The notes beneath the pieces were generated by a model. It saw only the letters and a program-made list of their open reading frames with translations. It searched no databases and was not told where the DNA came from. From assembly GCA_023614405.1 (NCBI GenBank), contig CM042694.1, forward strand, positions 94,161,285 to 94,225,284: a DNA stretch of 64,000 bases. Reading direction: 5' to 3'. This DNA is from Avena insularis. Lineage: Eukaryota > Streptophyta > Magnoliopsida > Poales > Poaceae. Position 1 is the first letter of the stretch. Every line of letters begins with the position of its first letter. Positions 34,474-45,983 of this stretch are shown piece after piece. The position numbers and the translations under genes were made by a program.

Positions 34474-35079
34474 GGCTGGATACCGAGGGCGCTGGCGGGG
34501 GGTCTGCGGCGACCCGCCTCGCGTCCCGTCGGCCCGGGGCGGGCGCGCGAGCTCGGGGTCTAGGCGATTCGGATCTGGCGCGGGGGAGGCGGCAGGGGGG
34601 GCAGATCTGGCGCGCGCGTGGCGGGGCCGGTGTGGATCGGCGCGCGCCTCGCTCCGGGTCGGCGGAGGCGGCGGCGGCGCCGGCGAGGTGGACGCGCGCG
34701 CTGGGGGGAGGGTGGGGAATCGAGGGCGGGAGGAGGGGAGACCGGGGAGGGGGGAAGTGGTCCTCCTATTTCGGGATGGAGAGGAGAGACGATGGGTCCG
34801 TGCGATGATGCGATGATGTGTCTTTTTTTTTCTTCCCTCCCCCTCTCGCTCTGTGTCGATCGAGTCGGGTGGTGCAGTAGACAGGAGCGTGGAAATGTGG
34901 AATGGTTCTCTCTCTCACTCACTCTCTGCCAGTGGGGACACCGATGGGCGATCATCATCGCCATGATGTAATAACGGCGGACACCGATCGACTGGTTTTT
35001 ACCGCTGTCTTTTGTGTGAGAACGATCGCGATCCAAGCAAGCTGCCTTGCTTAGCTGCCACCGATGATGTTTTTAGTTA
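34474..35079 (-). promoter_or_regulatory. 5' UTR and promoter region of the ANKRD13 gene
   Basis: Extremely GC-rich from 34474 to about 34790 (CGGCGGAGGCGGCGGCGGCG type), then CT-rich with TCTCTCTCTCACTCACTCTC near 34907-34926. This fits a CpG-rich broad promoter of a housekeeping gene. No clear TATA box on the minus strand. Large frames here are artefacts of composition. Confidence 0.5.
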
Positions 35080-35195
35080 TTCCCTCCGATCATTCGAATG
35101 TATCTACACACGATTTTATCTAGATTCGGATGTATTTAGCACTAGAACATGACTATATAGATAAATGTAAGAACATTAATTATGATCGGAGGTAG
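35080..35195. mobile_element. Stowaway MITE (CTCCGATCATTCGAATG type)
   Basis: About 116 bp; the left arm TCCCTCCGATCATTCGAATG is partly mirrored by ATTATGATCGGAGGTAG at the right. The right flank is TA. Arms are diverged. Confidence 0.7.
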
Positions 35196-35235
35196 TAATA
35201 TAATCCACACTAGTCCATCCGTTTCATAGATACTA

Positions 35236-35401
35236 CTCCCTAATATAAGATGTTTTAGTTTTGTGAAATTATGAAAGGAGTGTATCCAGACCCCTTTTAG
35301 TATGTAGGTTTATCAAGCTTTAGAGTAAACCTGCATACTAAAATAGGTCTAGATACTTTTTTTTACAAAACTAAAACATCTTATATTTCGAAATGGAGGA
35401 G
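35236..35401. mobile_element. Stowaway MITE
   Basis: 166 bp with ATATAAGATGTTTTAG and its inverse CTAAAACATCTTATAT near the ends, and TA on both sides (35234-35235, 35402-35403). The left arm has lost the usual GT after CTCCC. Confidence 0.85.
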
Positions 35402-35477
35402 TACAATCTACTACTCAGTTCGTAAGTGGAAGCGGCTGACCACGGGGCCACCAGCCCAAGCCCCATTAATTCACTTA

Positions 35478-38476
35478 ATGGACGCCACGGCTCGAGCGAT
35501 CAGTTTCATGCACCGTAGCAGGCGGTCTGCTATCTCCCCTCGCACGATTGAGGCAAGCGCCATGCCTCCAGGAACCTTCCCGCCATCGTCGATTCCTCCC
35601 CCTGCTCGCCCCCCCTTCACCTCGCGCTCCTACCCACACAGCCAACACCGGGCCGCTCCATCAGTCCACGAAGCAAGGAGGCCAGGCGTACGACGATTTG
35701 GAGCAAGATCTGCAGGCTACGGAGCAAGGAGGCTAGACGGGCGGCCATTTGGAGCAAGATATGCAGGCCTCAGAGCAAGGAGGCCAGATGGGCGACGATT
35801 TGGAGCAAGATCTGCATGCCGGCATTGTCCGTGTGAAGCTGGAAGGTAAATCATTCTGCTTCCACAAACCACCAAATCTTGTTTTTCATCGTCAGAAGGT
35901 TACTCCACCCAGCGTGTTGATGTGTTTGGTGACATGATGAACATGTCCGGATAATGGATTCAGGAGTCTCACGAGATGACCCTTAAGATGATCTGTGTCG
36001 GGGAATATTTAGAGCATATTTGATTGTTCAGAGCTGAATCGCTTAGGCTCCATGAGAGCAGTTTTATTGACCTTTGGCTAAGTAATTTTTGTTGACCTTT
36101 GGCTAAGTAATTTTTCAGTTTTTAGAATTTCTGCTTGATCATAATTGTTGATGCTAGTGAAAGCTCAAGAGCAAGAAAGACCGCAAAAACTAATGCAAAA
36201 GTAAGTTTGTGATATGTTCTTGTTATACTATACAGTACAATATGAAATAGTTCATGATAATTTATGAAAGTTCGATTCTGCTAGTACTCACCTTGAGATG
36301 CTAATATATAGTCATATTGTTCTAAATGCAGGTTGTAATGACACAATTGCAGAACTCAAAAACTGCATGAAAAAATGCCTCCTATACTAAATGCAATTGC
36401 AAGAAAAAGAGCACAATCGTATGCAAGGTCTCCTAATTTGCATGGAAGATCTCCAAACACAGCTGGGACTTTGAAGTCCCCTTCTTTGCATAATCTCTCG
36501 CATGTTTCTGCACATGGTACTCTAACTACTTCACATGATCCATCACCTGCTGCTATAATTGGTAATTTCTAACATCTTTCAACATGCTCTCAAATACGAC
36601 CATTAATACTACTACGTAGATGACAATATTTGAAAATTTGCATACTTGTTGGCTCCAAACGCAAACCATGGAAGTTAACCTCCATCATTTGGAATGATGC
36701 TGAGACAATATACATTGATGGATATCTAATGCAAGGCCGATCCAAGTACTGCAGCATTGTGCTTCCACCCTCTAATGTCTCAGGTACTAGTCAACTTGCT
36801 AGACACTTGAAGGTATGTGAGGTCAAAAGTTCAATGGATGGGGTGATTCAGCAAATTAAAACATCTAATGAAATAGACCCTGACTGGAAATTTGACCAAG
36901 AAGCAACAAGGACTGAACTTGTTAAGTTAATTGTTTTGCATGGGCTGCCCTTTTCATTTATCGAGTATGTTGGTTTTAGGAAATTTTGTGCAGCGTTGAA
37001 TCCTTGGTTCAAGTCAGTCAATAGAGTTACTATCCAAAATGATTGCATGGATGTTTACTATTCATATAGAATTGCTTTTGAAAGTTTCTTCATGAATTGC
37101 AATCATAGAGTATCACTAACCGGTGACATGTGGACATCTAACAAGAATCTTGGTTACATGTGCATTACATGTCATTGGATTGATAATAAATGGAGAATTA
37201 GGCATAGAATCATAAGATTTTGCCTAGTTGAAACACCCCACGATGCTTGGAATATGTTTGATGCTGTACTCAAGAATCTAAGCGATTGGAACATTGAGGA
37301 CAAAATATTTAGATTCACAATGGATAATGTAGAAGTTAATACAAAAATGATTGGTCATCTGAGAAAATATCTTGTAGATCGAGGCATTATCCATCATGAA
37401 GGGAAACTTTGACACGTTGAGTGTTTCGCTCATGTGCTAAATCTGGTACTGCAAGATGGATTGAAAGCCATTAATCTTGTTGTGGACAATATTAGAGAGA
37501 GTATAAAATACATTAGGAGTTCTCAGGCAAGAAAAGAACAATTTGCCAAGATGGTTACACAAGTTGGAATAAAATGCAAACACTAGTCTACACCTGATGT
37601 GTCTTCAAGGTGGAACTAGACATTCCATATGCTCAACTCCTCATTGCCATTTACAGAAGTCTTTGAGACCTTGGAGAAACAAGAACTAAGTTATACATTT
37701 GGTCCTTCAGCCGAGGAATGGAAAATGGTTGAAGACATTTGTCAGCTCCTTAAGGTATTCTGCCATGCCACCAATATCATTTGAGGTTCAAATTACCCAA
37801 CATCAAATCTGTACTTTCTCGAACCCTGGAGTGTGAAAGTAATCCTAGATGAACAAGAGAATAGAAAAATGGTACATTAAGAAGCATGGTGAATGAAATG
37901 AAGAAGAAATTTCATAAGTACTTTATGGAGTCATACTTGACAAACTACATACCTATGATACTCGATCCAAGGTTTAAAATGGGGCATGTTGAGTTTCGAC
38001 TGAAGAAATATTGGAGTTGATGCATATAAGCATGTCCAAGAAGTGAAGATTGCTATCAAAACCCTATTTATAGAATATGCAGCTGAAATCGAAGATAATA
38101 TCGATTTCTTGTCACGAGAACCAAATGGCGAGAAAGTTGTGGTTGATACTGTCCTTTCATATTGGGACGAACATGTAAAGATTAAGAAAGTTGGAAGCCG
38201 CAATGAGCTACAATGGTACCTAGATGAGGACTTCAATCCTCGTACATCAGACTTTGATATCCTAAATTGGTGAGATGTGAACTCTGCAAGGTACCCAACG
38301 CTTGGAAGAATTGCCCGTGAGCTAGTTGTTCCAGCGTCGACAGTGGCCTATGAGTCTGCGTTTAGCACATGCGGAAGAGTTATTACTGATCACAGAAGTA
38401 GCCTAGCACCTAAAACAGTTGAGGGATTGATGTGCTTTGGAGATTGGATTAAGCCACAGCTTGTAGTTGTTGTATA
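35478..38476 (+). pseudogene. hAT transposase gene (RICESLEEPER-like), decayed
   Basis: Pieces in order on the plus strand: an N-terminal region with three 17-residue repeats (35671-35823); a BED zinc-finger-like segment (about 36650-36815, W-N-D...C-S-I...SGTSQLARHLKVC); a transposase core frame 36630-37412 (FSFIEYVGFRKFCAALNP, SLTGDMWTSNKNLGYMCIT, FTMDNVEVNTKM); then broken frames reading HVLNLVLQDGLK and DVSSRWN; and the C-terminal hAT dimerisation region (38278-38476, YPTLGRIARELVVPASTVAYES-type). Stops at about 37410, 37585, 37618, 37783 and 38272 make it non-functional. These plant proteins are domestication-prone, but this copy is too broken to be a host gene. Element ends were not located. 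Confidence 0.85.
35671..35823 (+). repeat. 51-bp tandem repeat, three copies
   Basis: Copies at 35671-35721, 35722-35772 and 35773-35823. The period is a multiple of three and each encodes EQGGQ...DDLEQDLQA-type 17-residue units; the middle copy has a TAG. Confidence 0.9.
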
Positions 38477-39630
38477 AATATGTATCATGTGGCATATATT
38501 AACTTAGAAGTGTTGCAGGTTCTTCTAAAGCAAGCACATCATATGTGGTTTCATAATCTAGATGATTGGATCTTACTTGCAACGTTATCTTTAGCCTTTA
38601 GGTAATGGGAGAGGTAATCTGTTAATTAAAAGTGATAGCTGCTTGTTACTTGTATTTCTAGTTAAAGCTAGAATTGCCACCAATGATAGCTTCCAGTTTC
38701 CATCTATGATAGATTCTTAGGTATTGTACTGGGCGTGCTATAGTATTTAGCATTAGTATGGTGTGTATTCTAGGTGGACATTGCTCTTTTCTCAGACGGT
38801 GTGGTGTGTACTAAGTGAACACCCCCTAATATTGTTGGCTTCATGTGCTTAATAGTCTGTTTCATGTGCTTCTAACTTTAAAATGATGTACAATATATTC
38901 ATTTTGAAGCTCACTTTGTTTGCACTTGCTAATTAGCGACCTGTGTAGGTCATTATCACTTTATTTATCAGTCCTTCTAAGTTTGGAGCGTGTGGTCATG
39001 AAGAATTATTATTTGTGATGCTTGTGATTTATCAATGCTTGTGAATTAGTAGGCTACCTAACATTACACTTCTCGCTTTGTTAGTTTTTGTGCCTGATCA
39101 TTTCGCTTAATTTGTGTTGGTTGATGAAATTCTTCAGTCCTATTTTTTAAGAATTTTTTTTCTCTTGTAGTAAAATCAGGTGCTAGTTGAAAAAACCAAG
39201 TGGAATGATGGAGACTGCATACTGAAATGTTGTATGGTTGCTCTTGCAATGGCAAGAAACCCAGTTGCTTTTGTAATATAAAATGTGTATGTGTCTAGAG
39301 TCTAGACTAGTGATTGTGCTTGATAATGGTTCATTTTACCAGCCATATTGATTGTGAAATTTCAAGATTTTGCAATCATACTTGAGTTATGTCACTATTG
39401 GTAGCATTCAAAACTAGCTGAGCTACATATCAGCTAGTACTAGTGTGGGAAGAAGTTAAACTGCCCGGCCCAGGTTTATCTATATGTTCTGGGTTTAAGC
39501 GGGTTAAGTGGATGTTGTTTAAGCTCGACAGTTTAAGTGGATATAAGTGGGCATCCCATATGACAGTACGGGCACATGCGGTCATCTAGTGGGCACCCGT
39601 GGACATGCCCACTTACAAGGTGATCTACTA
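38477..39630. other. 3' flank of the hAT pseudogene
   Basis: AT-rich, no coding frame. Near 39450-39600 it becomes richer in GGGC/GCCC words (CCCGGCCCAGG, GTGGGCACCCGTGGACATG), which may be the subterminal part of the hAT element. No exact terminus was fixed. Confidence 0.35.
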
Positions 39631-39758
39631 CTACTTTCATCCAAAATTAACCTACTACCAAAAACGTCTTATAATTTGTATAATTTGAAGCAGAGAAAGT
39701 AATATATACATGAAGTGTACCAGATATAACAACATTTTATTTTATAATACAGAGGGAG
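39631..39758. mobile_element. Degenerate Stowaway-like MITE
   Basis: About 128 bp, starting CTACTTTCATCCAAAATTAA after TA and ending ATACAGAGGGAG before TA. The arms match only loosely. Confidence 0.45.
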
Positions 39759-40026
39759 TAATTCAGTAATTGTGACATGAGAGATTTACAATATTCAGAT
39801 GCAAAGTGAAGATTTTTCGTTATTTTTATCAACGTCGGACCAATGGACCAAACTTTTTTTTGTCTCTTTTGAGATTCGACGAAGTTTGTCGATCAAGTAG
39901 CATGTTTTTTTTACCAGACTTCACACTTGGTTGTCCATATACCTAACGTAGTTTTCTACCTAGTTTAACATGGCAAAGATGTGGAGGAAAATAAAGGGTC
40001 ACTACAGGAGAAACTGGAGGCGCCGA

Positions 40027-40294
40027 CGGCCGGCGGGCTACACCGACGGCCAAATGTCAGGACCATTGGCGTAGCGGCCTCCCCGGCCAGCCGCCCAGCC
40101 CGACCGTCGGCGTAGGGACAGCCGTCGGCGTAGATGAAGGTGTCGAGGGTAGCCCTCGGACGGCCGGCGGGCTACACCGACGGCCAAATGTCAGGACCAT
40201 TGGCGTAGCGGTCTCCTCGGCCAGCCGCCCAGCCCGACCGTCGGCGTAGGGACAGCCGTCGGCGTAGATGAAGGTGTCGAGGGTAGCCTTCGGC
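40027..40294. repeat. 134-bp tandem duplication in the CACTA subterminal region
   Basis: Copy 1 is 40027-40160 and copy 2 is 40161-40294. Both start CGGCCGGCGGGCTACACCGA and are nearly identical over most of their length, so the duplication is recent relative to the rest. Confidence 0.9.
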
Positions 40295-40692
40295 GTAGCG
40301 CGGCCGTCGGTGTAGAGGATGTGACGGTGTCCTCGGCTGCGATCGCCTCTGGCGTAGCCAGTTCGAACACTGGCGAAGGAAACATTGTTAGATAGGCAGG
40401 CTGTGCCGACGGCCTGGCCATCGGCTTAGCTCTTTGTATGAAATTGGTTGGTCTGTGCCGACGGCCTAGCCGTCGATGTAGGCCTCTAGATTTTTTTCCA
40501 TTTTATTTTAGCCATAGCTATTTTTCCTTTTACCTCATTAATTTTTGAAAAATCATAACTAAATCATTCTAATTCAGAAAAATACAAATAATATATCAAA
40601 AGTTGCAGAAAAATAAGATATATCTATCTACACTCAAATATTACACATTTATAAATAAAAAGTAAGTGAAATATAAAACATTATATATAATT

Positions 40693-41985
40693 TAAAACGG
40701 GCATAAGAAATTGTAAAACGATCTAAACAATGCGAAACCTTCGCGTAGTGTCATATTATATGACATAATTAGAAGAAAAAATATCAAACTTGGTATATTA
40801 ATTTTGCCTCAAAAATATCTTCATAAAATGACCTATCTCATTTAAGGTTTCTTGGCTTTACGGTCAAATAACCAATGTTATGGCTAGAATGAAGGTATAG
40901 TTTGTGATAATGTATCCATATTGTGTATATATGTGTATCATGGGATGGCGAACAATATTTCAGGAGGAACTGTTCTTTTTCATCGCACCAAAAAGCCATT
41001 TTTCATTTTCCGAGTGCAAAAGACGGACGGTTTTGTGAAGCAACCACCAAATAGCTAATTTAAAATTCAACCACCATATTTTTCTAAAATACTAGACCAC
41101 CTTACATGGACAATGTCCTAACAGGGGATCTCAAACCTTTTCGTCTATCCTTGGTGAAAGACAAATTCCTGCCGAATCTGTAGGAATTGGGTCAGATATG
41201 AACCATAGGTACATGATCGGATGCTCATGACTTTTTACAAAAATCAATTTTAGGTTCACAATATGCTGTTTTATCAGAGATCCACTTCAAGTTTAGCGAG
41301 TCTCAGCCCCGAGCTAAGAATCTTCATGCCCGCCGTTCAATAAAGTTTGACGATAGTTTAAAACAGGTATAAGAAATTAAAAAGCGATCCAAACAATGCG
41401 AAACCTTCGCATGGTGTCATATTATGTGACATAGTTAGAAGAAAAAATACAAACTTGGTATGTTAATTTTGTCTCAAAAAAATCCTTCACAAAATGACCT
41501 ATCCCGTTCGAGGTTTTTTGCCTTTCGGGTCAAATGACCAATGTGATAATGTGTTCATATTATGTATACATATGAATCATGGGATGGCGAACAATGTTTT
41601 AAGAGGATGTTTTCCTTTTCATTGTACCAAAAAGCCATTTTCTATTTTCCGAGTGCAAAAACCGGGCGGTTTTGTGAAGCAACCACCAAATGGCTGATTC
41701 AAAATGCTATCATCACATTTTTTTAAAATACTATACCACCTTACATGGACAATGTCCTAATAGGGGATCTCAAATCTTTTCGTCTATCCATGGTGAAAAA
41801 GACAAATCTCCCGAATCGGTAAAAAGTGGGTCAGATATGAACTACAGGTACATGATCGGTTGCTCGTGATTTTTTTTAAAAATCATTTTAGATTCACAAT
41901 ATGTTATTTGATCAGAGATCCATTTTAAGTTTAACGAGTCTCAACCACGAGCTAAGAATCTTTATGCGTGCTGTTTTAAACGGGC
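40693..41985. repeat. About 650-bp internal direct duplication in the CACTA element
   Basis: Blocks such as AATGCGAAACCTTCGC, AGAAGAAAAAATA, GAACAATGTTT/ATTT and GGGGATCTCAAA occur in the same order near 40693-41338 and 41353-41985. The copies are diverged. Neither codes for a protein. Confidence 0.75.
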
Positions 41986-42849
41986 AAATGAAATCACGAT
42001 AAGAATCACGACATAGTTCGTGATAAGTTGATATTGATATTATATTTGAATTTCTCTTATTTTTCTAATCAATTTAGACATATTATTTATCGAATTCCGA
42101 TTTACAGATTTAAAGATATTAATTATTTCATATTAAATAAAAAAATACAAAAAAGAATAAAATCATTATTTTTTATTTTAATTCAATAATATTGTTACTT
42201 ATTCATTATTGTTTATTTAAATAATTGTTTGTAATTTCAAAAAATTCAAACATGTGACATGAAGATATAAGAGTTAATAGGATTGATATCATAGTATTGA
42301 CAACAATATATAAATTGCTTTGCGGAAATAGATTCTGAAGGAACAAGGAAGTTAAGCGTGCTAGGGGTGGAGTAGTGAGAACGGGTGACCGACCGGGTAG
42401 TTTGACTAAAACTGTAATTTAATCAATAATTAAGTGTAATTAGTGTTAAAAATATTCAAAGCGAGACATTAACAAGTTAAACAATTCAAAGATTAAAAAA
42501 ATTAAAAGAATTATTTTAGGCTATGCCGACGGCCTGGCTCTCGGCATAGCAGGGCGACGTGGCAGGGTCGTGTTGCTCCTAGGCTTGGCCTGTGCCAACG
42601 GCCTGGCCGTCGGCATAGCTCCAGGCCTGTGCCAATGACCTGGTCGTCCGCGTAGCTCCATGGTTGGTCCGTTACCAAACGGCCGTGGCCTGACATCTAG
42701 GGCCCGCTGCGAGCGCTATGCCGAGCGGGGTCCTCTACGTCGACGGCCAAAGGGCTACGCCGACCAATAGCTACACCAAGGGGGCTACGCCGACGGCGAT
42801 ATGGCACTGTGCCGGCTGCTGCGCCTCGAATATTTCCTGTAGTGGGTAT

Positions 42850-43142
42850 GCCTGTTTGGCATCAAAGTGTTTTTTTGTACTTAGGAAATACTTCGGTTTC
42901 TACAAATACTGAAGTAATAAGTAATTTAAAGTGTTTGGATCCAATAATTATTGTGTTTCTAAAACTAAAGTATTCTCTGAAACTATATGGTTTTTTGAAG
43001 TATTGAATAAAGAGGTCTGACTCTCTTTTGACTCTCGTTTTTCTATAACTGAGAAAGGAGAGAAGTATTATTTTGCAAGGAATAAAACACTATGGTGTTG
43101 ATGTACTTCGGTTTTAGAAATATTTTGTTGCCAAACTAGGCC
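42850..43142. mobile_element. MITE with GCCTGTTTGGCA ends (293 bp)
   Basis: The left end GCCTGTTTGGCATC and the inverse of the right end (GGCCTAGTTTGGCAAC) agree, and further inward CTTCGGTTT pairs with AAACCGAAGTA. Ends of this kind are common in Tourist/Harbinger and some hAT MITEs. Target duplication unclear. The CACTA element inserted three bases from its left end. Confidence 0.6.
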
Positions 43143-43916
43143 TTCATATTTTTGCTCTTACCATTTGGGTGAAAACAAGGAGAAGAAGAAGGAAAGAAAT
43201 TGATGATGTTTCTTTTACATGTGCTTTCCTTGTGACATGATCGTGCTAAACAACCTGCTTGTTAAAGTATGATCCAAATTCACTAAGGAGCTAACTTTTG
43301 ACAAGCGGAACGAGACCCATCGCCTAAGACTTGGGCCGAAGTCTGAGCGGTGTGGGGTGTGATAGCCCCCTCCCCCAGAGCGGTACGAATTGTTTGAAGA
43401 CACTACAACACGGAGCTTAGGCCATAGCGCTTATAGACGCCGAGGCAAAACCTTAGTCGCCGTGCTTGTGCTAGCGTGGAAAAAAAGCCGTCAGAGATAA
43501 CTGCGTCAGGAATTCTGAAATGTCTGCGGATTTTTTTGGCTCAACACAACGTGATCCGCCGAACTAGTGCTTCCACAGCGCGACAGAGGATGTGACTCAT
43601 TACATTACTGAAGACGGCGGAACTTTAGTGTCATTGTAACCGCGAATTATTTCCCGTGTTAGAGCGTCCAACATCACTAAAAGTTAATTACATTAACAAT
43701 AAATGATTTGCGTTGCTACTATAAACATATTGTGATGCATAGTCGTTTAAGATATAACATTCTATTTTATTTCAAAATGTAAAACTCATTACATTACATT
43801 TCATTATTGCACTCTTTTAACGGTCAAATTTTAAAATCGAGGACGATTAGAAAAGTGCAATAATCGTTCATCTAACCTAACTACCTAACCTAATTACACT
43901 AATTTTTTGTTTGATC
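43143..43916. other. Intergenic, possible single CACTA end at 43401
   Basis: No gene. At 43401 the sequence CACTACAACACGGAGC could be a CACTA terminus, followed by GCCG-containing words, but the partner end is not in the window. Confidence 0.35.
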
Positions 43917-44300
43917 CCAGTGGATCTTCAAGGCCTTGCCACCATCTCCTGGGCGGTGGATCTGCAAGGCCCTGTTGATCTTCCCCGCGGTGGATCTGCA
44001 GGGCGCTGGCCACCATCTTCTCCGCGGTGGATCTTCAAGGCATCGTCACCATCTTCCTCTCGGTGGATCTTCAAGGCCTTGTCCAATATCTTCCTTCTGG
44101 TAGGTCTGTCCGCGGTCGATCTGCTCACGATCGATCTCCGCGCCATGGATCTGCTCGCGATCGATCTGCCCGTGGTCGATCTTGCGCGCGGTGGATCTGT
44201 CTGTGGTCGATCTGCTCGTGGTGGATCTTCCCACGGCCGATCTTTGTTCTATGTGATTGATCTGCTCGTGGACGATCTAACTTGTACAGAGATGGGATTA
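43917..44300. repeat. Degenerate GATC-rich minisatellite
   Basis: About 19 units built around GGTGGATCTTCAAGG (left part) or GGTCGATCTGCTCGTGGT (right part), with spacings near 21 bp in the right part. Frames are open in more than one register because the unit is a multiple of three with few stops. It ends just before the LTR at 44315. Confidence 0.75.
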
Positions 44301-44314
44301 AATAAGAGAAAAAT

Positions 44315-45803
44315 TGATACGTCCATTTTGCATCACTATTTTATATCATAATTTACTATTATTCATTGATATATTTCATATTAAGAGATGAGACTTATGT
44401 TATTTCACCTGTTTTTGCATGGTTGATGACTTTTGGAGCATGGACCGCTGCAGTCAGGATTCTGATGAAAAAGGTGTTGTTTGGAGGCAAAATTCGCGAA
44501 GATCAGAAAATCCAGGAAAATATATGGAAAATTCTATTTTTCCAGAAGACGAAGGAAGCCAGAAGGAGGAGTGGAGATGGGCCACAGGGGGGCCCACACC
44601 ACCCCCTCGCGCGGGCCACCCTAGGCCGCGCCACCAGGTGGTGTGGCCGCCATGGACCACCTCCAGCTCTCCCCTCTGGCTTATATAATCCTCCCGAAAC
44701 CCTAATACTCGGTGAGAAACCACAGAAAGATTCCGCCGCTTCTGCGGGGTGGAAAACACCGAGAGAGAAAGATCTCTCCGGCAGATAGATTTCTGTCGGG
44801 GGAATTTCTTCTCGGAGAGGGGAGATCATCGTCATTAACACCACCATCAAGCTGGACTTCATCAGGATCATCATCACCACCATCATCACCATCTCCATAT
44901 TGATATAACAATTGGGTTGAATCTTGCATAGTTCTTAGGGGAAACTTTCTTGGTATTGATTACTCTTTGTAGTTGATGTTATTGAGTGAACCGTTGAATT
45001 ATTGTTTATGTTCAGATTGTTATACATCATTATTTCATCTCTGATCATGATCCATATGATGTCTTCTGAGTAGTTCGTTTTGTTCTTGAGGACATGGGAG
45101 AAGTCATGTTGTTAGTAGTGGAATTGTGTTGAGAGAGATTCAATAGTTTGATATTTAAGTTGTGGTGTACTTCTTCTAGTGGTGTCATGTGAACGTTGAC
45201 TACATGACACTTCACCTATATGGGCCTAGGGGAATGCATTGTGTATTTGGCTACTAATCATAGGGGTTTTGAGGATGTAAAACATAAACCCCCGTTAGGA
45301 AACCATTGCACCAGGGACGTCAGGGTCTTAGAGCTTAAAGTTATGGTTAGGTTTCTACCTTAATTACTTTCTTATACTTACGGATGTTTGCAAGAGGTAT
45401 AATCACAAGTATGTATTAGTCCTAGGAAGGTCGGTACATTAGCACAGGTTCACCAACACAACACTTAGCAGACTAAAGAAGGTTGATCAACTATATGAAG
45501 CGAAAGCACTTGACAGAATTCCCGTGTGTCCTCGAGAACGTTTGGTCATCTTAAGTAATACAACCGGCTTGTCCTTTGCTGAATAAAGGATTGGGCCACT
45601 TGCTGCATTTATTCTTATTGTCTTTTATTTACTCGTACTTTATTTACTTGCATTATCAAAAACCCCTAAAATTCTGTTTGCTAAGTATTTGCAGAGAATT
45701 CCTGATCCATACCACTAGCCAGCACCTTCTGCTCCTCGTTGGGTTCGACACTCTTACTTATCAAAAATACTGCGATACACCTCCTATACTTGTGGGTCAT
45801 CGA
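44315..45803 (+). repeat. 5' LTR of the outer gypsy element (1,489 bp)
   Basis: It starts TGATACGTCCATTTTGCATC and ends ...TTGTGGGTCATCG (CA mutated to CG). It contains a promoter-like CTTATATAATCC at about 44680, an ATC/CAC trinucleotide tract near 44850-44895, and is followed by AGACTATTTTCTAGCGCC, the PBS with one mutation. Confidence 0.88.
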
Positions 45804-45916
45804 GACTATTTTCTAGCGCCGTTGCGGGGGAGTGAAGCGTTATTGGAGAGTGGAACTAGTAAAGGAAACTTCTACTGTGAGTATTGTTTACTTCTGTTAG
45901 TTGCTTTATTTTCGTT

Positions 45917-45983
45917 ATGGATAATTCACTGAGTTTCTTATTTCGTAACACTACTACCACTGCTAAGGTAGTAGATGAACCAC
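45917..45983 (+). pseudogene. First 22 codons of the outer element's gag
   Basis: The frame starts MDNSLSFLFRNTTTT and reads to ...VVDEP at the insertion site. It continues in the same frame at 54104, on the far side of the nested element. Confidence 0.8.

Larger units (their letters stand above)
40000..42844. mobile_element. Non-autonomous CACTA element (2,845 bp) with GGT target duplication
   Basis: It begins CACTACAGGAGAAAC at 40000 and ends ...TTTCCTGTAGTG at 42844. The termini are CACTACAGGA inverted repeats. The 3-bp duplication GGT lies at 39997-39999 and 42845-42847. GC-rich subterminal regions at both ends repeat the words CCGACGGCC and GCCGTCGGCGTAG in both orientations, as expected for transposase-binding repeats of CACTA elements. 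The AT-rich interior has no transposase (TNP2/TNPD) frame. The length and lack of coding capacity mark it as non-autonomous. Confidence 0.93.

Noticed and set aside
34006..34816. Long plus-strand frames (185 and 233 codons) over the ANKRD13 first exon and promoter
   Set aside because: They are opposite the coding strand in very GC-rich DNA, have Arg/Gly/Ala-rich composition and no family features. They are shadows of the real gene.
43911..44351. 146-codon frame with VDLQG and IDL repeats
   Set aside because: The frame is open because the tandem unit is a multiple of three without stops, and other registers are open too. It runs into the LTR.
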